Shown: positions 12,856-21,199 of the stretch, one piece after another
How the letters are laid out: each line of letters begins with the position of its first letter
How positions within the stretch are numbered: the stretch's first letter is position 1
The notes under the pieces: model-generated
What the model was told of the DNA's origin: nothing
What the model saw: the letters and a program-made list of their open reading frames with translations, nothing else
Databases searched by the model: none
Virus record (IMG/VR): IMGVR_UViG_3300042546_000476
Location: 1 to 46,499 of that record
Origin: a virus
Length of the DNA stretch: 46,499 nt
Strand: one strand, 5' to 3'
Made by a program: the position numbers and the translations under genes

Positions 12856-13566
12856 ATGACTGTTATTTTGAAAACGATTAAAGATCTTAAAACATATGAT
12901 CTTTCTAAATCTGAAAAATTTTTAGAGCATCATAATACACCGCACTCAAAAACAACTGCAATTCTTGAGCAATTTGAGAATGGATTCTATTCCTTTCTTG
13001 ATGAAAATGAAGAAGTCGTAATGGTTGATCTTGGTGCAAACATCGGACTTTTCTCTCTCTATATGAGTTCTATCTGCAAAGAAGTTTATGCAGTTGAACC
13101 AACACCTTCTCATATTGAGATCATGAAAGATCTTTTTAAAAATCTTGGTGTAAAAAATATCTTTCCGCATCAAGTTGCAATTCACACAAAAAATGGTGAA
13201 GAAGAATTTCAATTAAACAGTAGTAACTCTACAATGAATTCTTTCCTTCGTCATGGTATTGATCCTGGTGGAACTGACAGTGTTATGGTTCCAACTACAA
13301 CTCTTGCAGATTTTATTAAAAATAATGTGAAGAAAAGAGTTAATTTTGTTAAGATGGACATTGAAGGTTTTGAAAATGTGATCGTTCATGATCCATCATT
13401 TGAAGATGCAATCAAAGAGATTGATGCCATTTATGTTGAAGTTCATGACTTTGAAGGTGTTGGAAAGATGGAAGAGAACGTAAACAAAGTTATTGAACGA
13501 CTTGAATCACTAGGCAAGAAAACCGTAAAACTTACTTATGATGGAGTTCTTGGTTATGACGGATGA
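12856..13566 (+). CDS. FkbM-family methyltransferase
   Basis: 236 residues. VVMVDLGANIGLFSLYMS is the SAM-binding motif I; YAVEPTPSHIEIMKDLF and FVKMDIEGFENVIV are the later FkbM hallmarks. FkbM enzymes O-methylate sugars and polyketides. GGAGAATAAAATG gives a good ribosome binding site. It is the third methyltransferase-like gene in the cluster, which points to a heavily methylated glycan. Confidence 0.85.
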   Translation: MTVILKTIKDLKTYDLSKSEKFLEHHNTPHSKTTAILEQFENGFYSFLDENEEVVMVDLGANIGLFSLYMSSICKEVYAVEPTPSHIEIMKDLFKNLGVKNIFPHQVAIHTKNGEEEFQLNSSNSTMNSFLRHGIDPGGTDSVMVPTTTLADFIKNNVKKRVNFVKMDIEGFENVIVHDPSFEDAIKEIDAIYVEVHDFEGVGKMEENVNKVIERLESLGKKTVKLTYDGVLGYDG

Positions 13567-14179
13567 AAAACTAGAACGTAGACTTCTTGATATTTGCTAC
13601 AATAAAAAACTCCATCACTTGGGAAGTTATTTTTCTTGTTTACATCTCATTGATAAAATCTACGGTGAGATGCAAGATGATGATATTTTCATCCTCTCAA
13701 ATGGACATGCTGTAGTTTCTCTCTATGTTGTTCTTGAAAAATATTTTGGATTTGATGCAGAAGAACTTCTTGAAAAATATGGAGAGCATCCAAAAAGAAA
13801 TGAAGATGTAAAAATTCATTGCTCAACTGGAAGTCTTGGTATGGGATTAACAGTTGCTGTTGGAAGAGCACTAGCAAATCCTGATCGTAATGTTTATTGT
13901 ATGATCTCTGATGGTGAGTGTGCAGAAGGATCTATTTGGGAAGCATTAAGGTTTGCATATGAAAAAAATGTTCACAATCTTAAGATTTATGTGAATGCAA
14001 ATGGATGGGCTGCTTATGATGCTGTAGATTTAGATTACCTTGAGGATAGAATTAAAGCATTTAATCCTTATGTGAACTTTGTAAGAACTACAGTTGAGCA
14101 TCATGGACTTGAAGGACTACATGCTCACTATACTAATTTTACAGAAGAACAATATAAATCTGCCTTGGAGGTTCTATGA
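13556..14179 (+). CDS. transketolase N-terminal subunit (TPP domain)
   Basis: 207 residues. LSNGHAVVSLYV, GSLGMGLTVAVGRAL and the TPP/Mg site SDGECAEGSIWEAL with a later Asn (VNANGWAAYD) identify the PP domain of transketolase. It overlaps FkbM by 11 bases and the next subunit by 4. Split transketolases of this kind sit in sugar-nucleotide clusters. The reaction would yield or use sedoheptulose 7-phosphate, the precursor of heptoses, which fits the kinase and adenylyltransferase downstream. Confidence 0.8.
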   Translation: MTDEKLERRLLDICYNKKLHHLGSYFSCLHLIDKIYGEMQDDDIFILSNGHAVVSLYVVLEKYFGFDAEELLEKYGEHPKRNEDVKIHCSTGSLGMGLTVAVGRALANPDRNVYCMISDGECAEGSIWEALRFAYEKNVHNLKIYVNANGWAAYDAVDLDYLEDRIKAFNPYVNFVRTTVEHHGLEGLHAHYTNFTEEQYKSALEVL

Positions 14180-14646
14180 GAAGGACATTTAGAGATCAAT
14201 TAACTATTGAGATGAGAGAGAATCCTAAAATTTCTCTTTTAGTTGGTGATGTTGGATATGGATTGTTTGATGATCTTAGAAAAGAGTTTCCTCATAGAGT
14301 TATTAATCCTGGAGCATCTGAGCAATTGATGATCGGAATGGCAGTCGGAATGGCAATGGAAGAAATTATTCCAGTTGTTTACTCTATTACTCCTTTTGTT
14401 CTATATCGTCCATTTGAGTTTATTCGTAATTATGTAAATCACGAAAACATTCCAGTAAAACTTGTTGGAAGTGGAAGAAATGATGACTACGGTGTTTGTG
14501 GATTTTCTCATTATGCTTGCGAAGACATGCAAGTATTATCAATCTTTCCAAACATCAAAACTTTCATTCCAAATACAAAGAATGATGTGAATGTAAAAGA
14601 ATTCTTATATAACTCTTCCCCATCTTATATGAATTTGAGTAGATGA
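14176..14646 (+). CDS. transketolase pyrimidine-domain subunit
   Basis: 156 residues: LLVGDVGYGLFDDLRKEFP, NPGASEQLMIGMAVGMAME and VYSITPFVLYRPFEFIRNYV match the PYR domain of transketolase. The protein ends before the usual C-terminal domain, so it is shorter than family members. It would pair with the TPP subunit upstream, coupled by an ATGA overlap. Loss of the C-terminal domain is seen in some split enzymes and need not destroy activity. Confidence 0.75.
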   Translation: MRRTFRDQLTIEMRENPKISLLVGDVGYGLFDDLRKEFPHRVINPGASEQLMIGMAVGMAMEEIIPVVYSITPFVLYRPFEFIRNYVNHENIPVKLVGSGRNDDYGVCGFSHYACEDMQVLSIFPNIKTFIPNTKNDVNVKEFLYNSSPSYMNLSR

Positions 14647-15461
14647 ATATTTTATTTACAGGACATAGAGGATTTCTTGGAAGAGAATTAATTCCATATC
14701 TTTCTGAAAATCATAATGTTTACTATCCAGAAATTGATTATACTAAGAAAGATCAGATTGATTTATTTCTGGGCGAAAAAAAAATTGATTTCATTCTTCA
14801 TGCTGCTATCAAAGGTGGACGTAGAGTAAGGCAAGATATATCAGATGATTTCTACATCAATATGATGATGTTTGAAAATCTTGCTTCTCTAGAAATACCG
14901 ATGATTAATTTTTGTAGTGGCGCTGCTTTTGGTAGACAAAAAGATATTTTTCTATCGGAAGAAATAAAAGTTGGTAATAGAATTCCTGAAGACTTTTATG
15001 GATTCGCTAAGTGTTTAATCACACAAAGATGTCGTCAATTAGAACATGTTTATAATCTGAGATTTTTTAATGTATTCGGACCAAAAACTCCTAACAATAT
15101 GTTCACCACAGTCAACATAAAAAATTACATTCATAAAAGAGAGATTGTAATTTTTAAAGATAAGTTTATGGACTTCTTTGGAATTGAAGATACTAAAAAA
15201 GTTTTAGATCTTTACCTGAGTAATAATGATCTTCCAAAAGAAGTTAATCTGGTATATGAAAATAAAACAAAATTATCAGATGTTGCAAACTTAATCAATA
15301 ATCTTTCTACTCATAAAGTTAATATTGATGTATTGGAAAGTGGAAATGATAATTCGTATTGTGGTTCTGGATTGATCTTAAAATCACTTGGATTAAATCT
15401 TAATGGGTTAGATAAAGAAATTAGAAATTGTTATGAAAATTTTTGTCAACGGAACATTTGA
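14643..15461 (+). CDS. NAD(P)-dependent sugar epimerase/reductase (SDR)
   Basis: 272 residues. The N-terminus MNILFTGHRGFLGRELI carries GxxGxxG; the catalytic tyrosine and lysine are in DFYGFAKCL; FNVFGPKTPNN follows. It is shorter than most extended SDRs, resembling fucose-synthase or dTDP-rhamnose-reductase types. In this cluster it may act as the epimerase or reductase on the nucleotide heptose, which is inference. It overlaps the transferase downstream by 29 bases. Confidence 0.75.
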   Translation: MNILFTGHRGFLGRELIPYLSENHNVYYPEIDYTKKDQIDLFLGEKKIDFILHAAIKGGRRVRQDISDDFYINMMMFENLASLEIPMINFCSGAAFGRQKDIFLSEEIKVGNRIPEDFYGFAKCLITQRCRQLEHVYNLRFFNVFGPKTPNNMFTTVNIKNYIHKREIVIFKDKFMDFFGIEDTKKVLDLYLSNNDLPKEVNLVYENKTKLSDVANLINNLSTHKVNIDVLESGNDNSYCGSGLILKSLGLNLNGLDKEIRNCYENFCQRNI

Positions 15462-15831
15462 TATTCTTCATCGTGGACATCTTGAACTTTTGAATTATGC
15501 AAAAAGTCTTGGTGACTATTTGTGTGTTGGTATTGATACTGATGATAGAGTAAAGGAAAAGAAGGGTCCAACAAGACCTATACATAATCAAGATGAAAGA
15601 AAATTTTTTCTAGAAAATTTAAAGGCAGTTGATGAGGTAAAACTTTTTTCTAGCGATGAGGAACTTGAGGGTTTGGTAAAATCTTTTAAACCTAATATAA
15701 TGGTTGTTGGTTCTGACTGGAAAGATAAGTCTGTAATAGGCTCTTATTATGCTGCTGAATTAATATTCTTTGATAGGATAGGAGATTATGCCACAACAAA
15801 AACCATACAGGATATTATTGATCGGGGATAG
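15433..15831 (+). CDS. heptose-1-phosphate nucleotidyltransferase (HldE C-domain-like)
   Basis: 132 residues. VNGTFDILHRGHLELL holds the HxGH nucleotidyltransferase motif. GIDTDDRVKEKKGPTRPI and MVVGSDWKD are typical of the RfaE/HldE adenylyltransferase domain. The family transfers AMP to heptose 1-phosphate to give ADP-heptose. In bacteria this domain is usually fused to the kinase that here is a separate gene just downstream. A glycerol-3-phosphate cytidylyltransferase-like activity is the main alternative. Confidence 0.8.
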   Translation: MKIFVNGTFDILHRGHLELLNYAKSLGDYLCVGIDTDDRVKEKKGPTRPIHNQDERKFFLENLKAVDEVKLFSSDEELEGLVKSFKPNIMVVGSDWKDKSVIGSYYAAELIFFDRIGDYATTKTIQDIIDRG

Positions 15832-16537
15832 TTGCGTCGATGAATACGTCTATGGAACTTGCGAGAGACTAAACCCAGAAGCACCTGTACCAATTCTTAA
15901 GTTTCATAGAAAAGAAAGTAAGAATGGAATGGCGTGGAATGTAAGAGACAATCTGCAAGCATTTGGTATGGAAGTTTATATGTTAACTAATAAAGAGAAG
16001 ATTTATAAAACACGATATATTGATGAAAGGTATAATCATCAAATCTTGAGAGTAGATATTGAGGGTGTTTTATCTCCAATGGAATATGAAATACCAAATG
16101 AAAAATTTGATGCATTGGTTATTTCTGATTATGACAAGGGATTTGTCACGCAAAACAGATTATTTGAAATAGTTTTTAACTCTAGAATTCCTGTTTTTGT
16201 TGATAGTAAAAAAACAATCTTACCAGAATCAAATTGTTTTATTAAAATCAATGATAATGAATCAAAACTATTAAAAAGTAGGCACGACAATCTAATCGTA
16301 ACAAGGGGTTCATGTGGGGCAGAATATAATGGTATAACTTATCCTGGAGAAAAGGTAAGTGTATTTGATGTTTGTGGGGCAGGAGATACCTTTTTATCTG
16401 CGTTAGTTTACTTTTATCTAGAGTATGGTACAATAGAAAGAGCAATACCTTACGCTAATAAAGCAGCTGCAATAGCAGTTCAAAACTTTGGGACTTATGT
16501 TTTAACTGGAGATGATATTGATGAAATACGTCATTGA
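15788..16537 (+). CDS. PfkB-family kinase (HldE N-domain-like)
   Basis: 249 residues. ILLIGDSCVDEYVYGTCERLNPEAPVP is split here as the start typical of RfaE/HldE kinases (GD-x-D-x-Y then LNPEAPVP). DVCGAGDTFLSAL is the PfkB signature with the catalytic Asp, and GMAWNVRDNL replaces the usual GGAANVA sequence. It would phosphorylate heptose 7-phosphate at C1. It overlaps the adenylyltransferase by 44 bases and the HAD gene by 17. Confidence 0.8.
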   Translation: MPQQKPYRILLIGDSCVDEYVYGTCERLNPEAPVPILKFHRKESKNGMAWNVRDNLQAFGMEVYMLTNKEKIYKTRYIDERYNHQILRVDIEGVLSPMEYEIPNEKFDALVISDYDKGFVTQNRLFEIVFNSRIPVFVDSKKTILPESNCFIKINDNESKLLKSRHDNLIVTRGSCGAEYNGITYPGEKVSVFDVCGAGDTFLSALVYFYLEYGTIERAIPYANKAAAIAVQNFGTYVLTGDDIDEIRH

Positions 16538-16844
16538 TATTGATGGAACTATTTGTGATAAAGATGAAGGTAAAACTTATTCATCTTCCTCGCCAAAAAG
16601 AGATAGAATAAAACTAATCAATCAACTTTATGATGAAGGTCATTATGTTGTATATCTTACCGCAAGAGGTATGGGTAGATATGATAATGATGCAAAACTA
16701 GCAGAAGCAGATTTGAGATATATAACAGAATTGCAACTCAAAGAATGGGGTTGTAAATATCATAAATTGTTTATGGGTAAACCTGCCGGTGATGTCTACA
16801 TAGATGACAAAGGAATTAATGCAAATGACTTCTTCGGAAATTAA
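16521..16844 (+). CDS. HAD-family phosphatase-like protein
   Basis: 107 residues. The catalytic loop DIDGTICD (DxDGT) is at the N-terminus, VVYLTARG is motif II, and DVYIDDKGIN supplies the acidic motif. Small HAD proteins of this kind are often annotated capsule-biosynthesis phosphatases. In this set it could take the place of GmhB, removing the 7-phosphate of heptose bisphosphate, which is inference. ATG 16521 fits the protein start. Confidence 0.75.
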   Translation: MKYVIDIDGTICDKDEGKTYSSSSPKRDRIKLINQLYDEGHYVVYLTARGMGRYDNDAKLAEADLRYITELQLKEWGCKYHKLFMGKPAGDVYIDDKGINANDFFGN

Positions 16845-17181
16845 ATTTGTCCCTAAAGGATGGGGATTTGAAAAGTGGATTGTAAACTCTGAAGAATACT
16901 GTGGAAAACTTCTTTATTTTGTAAAAGGAAAAAAATGCTCTTGGCATTTTCACAAACTTAAAGATGAAGTTTTCTATTTACAATCTGGGAAAATTTTGTT
17001 AAAATATTATGATGAAGATGATATTGCTTTAGCAAATGAACTAATCTTGAATAAAGGAGATAAGTTTCATGTTTATCGCGGATTAAGACATCAAATGATT
17101 GCTCTTGAAGATACTGAGCTTTTTGAATTTTCAACACAACATTTTGATGAAGATAGTTATCGTGTAATTAAAGGAGATTGA
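16825..17181 (+). CDS. cupin-domain sugar-binding protein
   Basis: 118 residues. A single cupin barrel: GWGFEKWIVN, then CSWHFHKLKDEVFYLQSGK (metal-binding H-x-H and E) and HVYRGLRHQMIALED. The order resembles mannose-6-phosphate isomerase type II and sugar epimerase cupins. ATG 16825 gives the usual cupin N-terminus and overlaps the HAD gene by 20 bases; an in-frame ATG at 16804 is possible. The substrate is not known. Confidence 0.7.
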   Translation: MTSSEIKFVPKGWGFEKWIVNSEEYCGKLLYFVKGKKCSWHFHKLKDEVFYLQSGKILLKYYDEDDIALANELILNKGDKFHVYRGLRHQMIALEDTELFEFSTQHFDEDSYRVIKGD

Positions 17182-17182
17182 A

Positions 17183-18730
17183 ATGAGTTTTGGGATTAAG
17201 TTAGTTGAGGGAATGCATCGTGGATTTCTCTCGAACTATCTTACTATTTTGACAAGTTTTAGAACACTTGAAAATAAAGGAGTAGATCTTAATCAAGTCT
17301 GCGTTTCTCCATCAATGTTTATGTTGTATGGAACTCCAGATCATTGGTTCGATCCTTCTCGCGTATCTGATGATGCCAGTAAAGTTTTTAATGCACAAGA
17401 TGGATGGGATTGTGATTATCCTTGGGCATCTTTTAGGGATTTTGATTTGGATAAGTATCGTAAATACTTACCTTATAATGAAAGAATGCAATCAAAAATT
17501 GATAACATTCCTAGAGATAAGTATAAAAATGCCCTAGGTGTTCATTATCGTGGAACTGATGGAGTTGGGCATACAGAATTTGTTGCTATTGAAAAGTATA
17601 TTAAGGTAACAGAAGAAGAATTTAATTCTGGCGGATATGATTGCATTTTTCTTACTACAGATCAGACTAATGTAATTGATGAATTTAAAAATTATTTTCC
17701 AAACATAATGATTCATCATTATGATCATCAGCGTACTATGAGTACTGCTGGTCTTCATTACTCTATTCAGGCAGAACCTAATAGTTCTGAAAGGATTCTT
17801 GCGGGCGATGAAGTTTTGATTGATGCAACTACGCTATCAATGTGTAAAACTATCATTGGCAAGTCTTCGAATATTACCAACTATGCACGTATTTTGAGTC
17901 CTTATGTTGAAATTCTTTATCAAGATTTGAATACTAGTAATGATCATGGAGATCATGCAGATCTTAATAGTAGAGGTTATCTGGAAAGATTTCCTCAAAT
18001 TAGAGTAAAAGATATTCAACCATTTATTTTTAACTGGAATCGTCAGTTTGAAAAAACTTGTGCTATTGAGGATGCACTGAAAGAAGTATTTGATGAAGTT
18101 ACAGTCATCAACAGCGACGATAACAATACTAGAGAGGGTTGGATTGACCTTGGAGATTCTGCTTACTTTACTTCTCAATTTACTAAGGCACTAGAACTTT
18201 TTAAAGATAATAAAAAAGTTCTTCTTCATATTCAAGGAGATACTGAATATGATAATTGGAAACAACTCGTTGATGATGCAAGAAAGTATTATAATCTTTA
18301 TGAGTGGGGTGTTTATGCTCCAGATGTAACTAATGTTTGGTATACTCCAGACCAAACTGATATTGATGGATTGCAATCAGAAGATCCTAATATTAAAATG
18401 GTTGCTTGTACTGATGAAACTGTATGGTTTATTCATAGAGATATTATTTCTGATTTTTATAATAGAAATCTTTCTGAAGTTATGACACCAGAAACAATGA
18501 AAATGGGATGGGGTTGGGATCTTGTAATGAATGCAATTTCTTTTATTATGCAGAGACCCGTAATTAGAGATTATGGTCATCAAATTCAACATGCGCAGGG
18601 AACCAACTATAATAAAGAAACTGCAGGTCAAGAAATGGCAAATCTATGGAACAGTCTTCCTAGTGACCTAAAAGAATGTATTGCCTATATTAAAGGGGAT
18701 AGAGAAAAAATCGTTAAGTATTTTGAGTGA
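17183..18730 (+). CDS. two-domain glycosyltransferase (fucosyltransferase-like N-domain)
   Basis: 515 residues, the largest gene of the cluster. The first half holds ALGVHYRGTDGVGH, the HxRGTD motif of fucosyltransferase-like GT-B enzymes, also present in the protein at 9771. The second half (from about residue 275) looks like a separate domain with KVLLHIQGDTEYDNW and a DETVWFIHRDI stretch, like GT-A transferases. A fusion of two transferases is likely. No membrane segment. It follows the cupin gene after one base with AAAGGAGATTGAAATG. Confidence 0.6.
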   Translation: MSFGIKLVEGMHRGFLSNYLTILTSFRTLENKGVDLNQVCVSPSMFMLYGTPDHWFDPSRVSDDASKVFNAQDGWDCDYPWASFRDFDLDKYRKYLPYNERMQSKIDNIPRDKYKNALGVHYRGTDGVGHTEFVAIEKYIKVTEEEFNSGGYDCIFLTTDQTNVIDEFKNYFPNIMIHHYDHQRTMSTAGLHYSIQAEPNSSERILAGDEVLIDATTLSMCKTIIGKSSNITNYARILSPYVEILYQDLNTSNDHGDHADLNSRGYLERFPQIRVKDIQPFIFNWNRQFEKTCAIEDALKEVFDEVTVINSDDNNTREGWIDLGDSAYFTSQFTKALELFKDNKKVLLHIQGDTEYDNWKQLVDDARKYYNLYEWGVYAPDVTNVWYTPDQTDIDGLQSEDPNIKMVACTDETVWFIHRDIISDFYNRNLSEVMTPETMKMGWGWDLVMNAISFIMQRPVIRDYGHQIQHAQGTNYNKETAGQEMANLWNSLPSDLKECIAYIKGDREKIVKYFE

Positions 18731-19530
18731 TGGACAAAAACAAATCAGTATTCAAACTCAAAGGTCTTCCGCAGATCTATTGGTTAAATCTAGATGCAGA
18801 TACTCATCGTCGTGAGTATATGGAATCTCAATTTAAATATTGGGAGATTGAAAATCATACACGTATTTCTGGATATGATGGGAGAGTTGATGATGTATCT
18901 TCCCATTTGAAAGGAAGAATTCCTGATAATGTATCTCAAAATGAATTGGGATGTTGTATGTCTCATCTTAAAGCAATTCGCCATTTTTATGAAAATACAA
19001 ACGATGAGTATTGTTTGATTCTGGAAGATGATGTAAACCTTGACATTGCCAAATACTGGAACTTCACTTGGAAAGAGTTTTTCTCACTTCTTCCATATGA
19101 TTGGGACTGTGTGCAGCTTACTACTATTTGCACGGGAGATATTCATGTTAAATTGCATTTAAAGTTTATCAATGATTTTTCTGCAGCAATCTACTTAATC
19201 AGTAGACATCATGCTGCAAAACTTATGAAACATCATATACGTGGTGAAAAATATAAACTTGATAACGGGGTAAAACCAAGGGCAGTTTCTGAAGATACTA
19301 TTTTGGAGACTGGAAAAACGTATACGATTCCGTTGTTTTTATATAACTTAGATATGGGGTCTGCCATTCATACAGATCATCTTAGTATCTTTCATAAAGG
19401 TCCTCACGATGCACTACTAAACTGGTGGCAACAGTCTGGTGCAGGTGTTGATATTAGAGAGTATATGAATTATGATCCATATTTGGGTCGAATAACTGAA
19501 AACTCTTCTACTCAATCTCAAAACGCTTGA
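18730..19530 (+). CDS. GT25-family glycosyltransferase (LPS-type)
   Basis: 266 residues. YWLNLDADTHRREYM, then NELGCCMSHLKAIRHF and CLILEDDVNLD, follow the GT25 pattern (INLD-x-R at the start, GC-xSH, LEDDV), which acts in lipooligosaccharide and glycoprotein assembly. Start ATG 18730 overlaps the preceding stop (TGATG). It is the last gene of the cluster; a new promoter overlaps its stop. Confidence 0.85.
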   Translation: MDKNKSVFKLKGLPQIYWLNLDADTHRREYMESQFKYWEIENHTRISGYDGRVDDVSSHLKGRIPDNVSQNELGCCMSHLKAIRHFYENTNDEYCLILEDDVNLDIAKYWNFTWKEFFSLLPYDWDCVQLTTICTGDIHVKLHLKFINDFSAAIYLISRHHAAKLMKHHIRGEKYKLDNGVKPRAVSEDTILETGKTYTIPLFLYNLDMGSAIHTDHLSIFHKGPHDALLNWWQQSGAGVDIREYMNYDPYLGRITENSSTQSQNA

Positions 19531-19555
19531 CACTCTTTTAGTTTCCCTCTATACT
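19527..19555 (+). promoter_or_regulatory. sigma70-type promoter of the porin gene
   Basis: TTGACA (19527-19532), 17-bp spacer, TATACT (19550-19555). The -35 overlaps the stop of the GT25 gene. A 70-nt leader follows. Confidence 0.7.
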
Positions 19556-19623
19556 AAATAAGTACTTAAGAATTCTGTTGTAATTCTTAATCTTTGTCCT
19601 ATAGTACAAACAAAAACAAATCT

Positions 19624-21090
19624 ATGAAATTCTTTCAACAACTGATGCTTGCACCTGTTGCTCTGGGAATGGTTGCTCCTGCTGCGACTGCGGCAGACCT
19701 TAATATGAATGGGGTCAACCAATATTCCGCCGATCAGGTTACAAGCGTCACTCAATTTTCTGATGTACGTCCTACTGATTGGGCATATCAGGCACTCAGC
19801 AACCTCGTAGAGCGTTATGGTTGCGTTGCTGGTTACCCTAACGGAACCTTTGGTGGTGGTAAAGCGATGACTCGTTATGAGGCAGCAGCACTTCTGAATG
19901 CTTGCCTTGATCGTGTGACTGAAGTTACCGATGAACTGAAGCGTCTTCAGGTAGAATTTGCACAAGAACTTGCTGTTCTTCGTGGTCGTGTAGATAAACT
20001 GGAAGCACAAGTTACTACTCTTGAAGCACAACAGTTCTCCACTACAACCAAACTGCGTGGTGAAGCAAACTTTGTAATTGGTAATGTAGATAATTATCAA
20101 ACTAAGGCTGGTGATGTAACTCACGCCGCATTCAACTATGATCTGCGTCTGAACCTGGACACTTCGTTCACTGGTAAGGATCTGCTTCGCACTCGTCTGC
20201 GTTCTTCCAACTTCAGTGCAGATCCTTTTGGTTCCAGTTCATCTATCTTTAAACTGGATAAGGCAGACAACACTACAGGTGAGAATGGTAACAATGTAGT
20301 TATCGATCGTCTGTACTATCAGTTCCCTGCGTTCAATAACACCACCACATTTACTGCTGGTGCTCTAGTTCGTAACACTGAAATTGCTTGGCTGCCTACT
20401 GCTTATAGTTCCAAGATCCTTGACTTCTTCCAAGTTGCTGGTGCTCCTGGTGTTTATAACAAAGCAGTTGGTTCTGGTTTCGGTGTCCAGTATGGTAACA
20501 AGGGTCTTGTTGCTGGTGTAAACTATGTTGCCCAAAATGGTAGCGATAGTGCTACTGGTGAATTTGACCGCTCTGGTGCTCTGAACACTCTGGCACAGAT
20601 CGGTTATCGTGGTGACAACTATGGTATCGCATTTGGTTATCGTTATGGTACTGAAGGCACCCGTGTTCGCACCTACAACGGTCTGAATGGTGCTTCAGGT
20701 ACTCTGGTTCCTGGTCAAACCTCTAACGGTTATGCGATCAACGCTTACTGGCAGCCCACTCAATCTGGTTGGGTTCCCTCCATCTCTGGTGGTTACGGTT
20801 GGAACACTGTAAGTGGCACTCCTAGTGCTGCTACCAACAGTCAATCTTGGTTTGCTGGTCTTCAGTGGGAAGATGTGTTTGTTGATGGAAACACTGCTGG
20901 TGTTGCTATCGGTCAAGCTCCTACTGGTTCTAACCTTGAGAAGTCCACGATGCTTGAGATCTTCTACAAGTATCAAGTGTCTGATAACATCAGCGTCACT
21001 CCTGCTATCATCTATGGTAGTGACAATCAGCGTCTTGCTGGTAACTCCTCAAATTGGGGAGGAATTTTACAAACAACCTTTAAGTTCTAA
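19624..21090 (+). CDS. cyanobacterial-type outer-membrane porin (SLH + OprB-like)
   Basis: 488 residues. A signal peptide (MKFFQQLMLAPVALGMVAP, cleavage near AATAA) is followed by an SLH domain (FSDVRPTDWAYQAL, YPNGTFGGGKAMTRYEAA), a coiled coil (about residues 100-130) and a long beta-barrel ending in a C-terminal Phe. This is the build of the major cyanobacterial porins. Codon use is richer in C and G at third positions than in neighbouring genes, suggesting host origin. It would add or replace an outer-membrane channel during infection, which is inference. ATG 19624 is chosen for the signal peptide. Confidence 0.9.
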   Translation: MKFFQQLMLAPVALGMVAPAATAADLNMNGVNQYSADQVTSVTQFSDVRPTDWAYQALSNLVERYGCVAGYPNGTFGGGKAMTRYEAAALLNACLDRVTEVTDELKRLQVEFAQELAVLRGRVDKLEAQVTTLEAQQFSTTTKLRGEANFVIGNVDNYQTKAGDVTHAAFNYDLRLNLDTSFTGKDLLRTRLRSSNFSADPFGSSSSIFKLDKADNTTGENGNNVVIDRLYYQFPAFNNTTTFTAGALVRNTEIAWLPTAYSSKILDFFQVAGAPGVYNKAVGSGFGVQYGNKGLVAGVNYVAQNGSDSATGEFDRSGALNTLAQIGYRGDNYGIAFGYRYGTEGTRVRTYNGLNGASGTLVPGQTSNGYAINAYWQPTQSGWVPSISGGYGWNTVSGTPSAATNSQSWFAGLQWEDVFVDGNTAGVAIGQAPTGSNLEKSTMLEIFYKYQVSDNISVTPAIIYGSDNQRLAGNSSNWGGILQTTFKF

Positions 21091-21092
21091 GG

Positions 21093-21100
21093 TATAAATA
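21093..21100 (+). promoter_or_regulatory. T4-type late promoter TATAAATA
   Basis: TATAAATA directly after the porin stop. It lies inside the segment bounded by an inverted repeat. Confidence 0.4.
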
Positions 21101-21140
21101 ATAATGCCTTAATTGGTTCGCATCTTTAAGGTAGAGATTG

Positions 21141-21166
21141 GAGGGCAGAAATGCCCTCTTTTCTTT
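21141..21166 (+). terminator. intrinsic terminator after porin
   Basis: GAGGGCA-GAAA-TGCCCTC with a T-rich tail. Confidence 0.75.
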
Positions 21167-21174
21167 TATAAATA
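21167..21174 (+). promoter_or_regulatory. T4-type late promoter TATAAATA
   Basis: Exact TATAAATA 25 bases before the GIY-YIG gene. Confidence 0.6.
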
Positions 21175-21199
21175 GTATTGCGAACCAATTTAAGAGCAG

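Larger units (their letters stand above)
21111..21190. repeat. 12-bp perfect inverted repeat flanking terminator and late promoter
   Basis: AATTGGTTCGCA (21111-21122) and TGCGAACCAATT (21179-21190). With one extra base the match grows to 15 bp (CTTAATTGGTTCGCA). Between them lie a terminator and a TATAAATA box. Confidence 0.7.

Noticed and set aside
17534-18631. Several minus-strand frames opposite the large glycosyltransferase
   Set aside because: Low-complexity, Ile/Asn/Ser-rich products typical of antisense reading in AT-rich genes.
20695-21097. Frames overlapping the porin on both strands
   Set aside because: They are shadows of the G+C-richer porin coding sequence.
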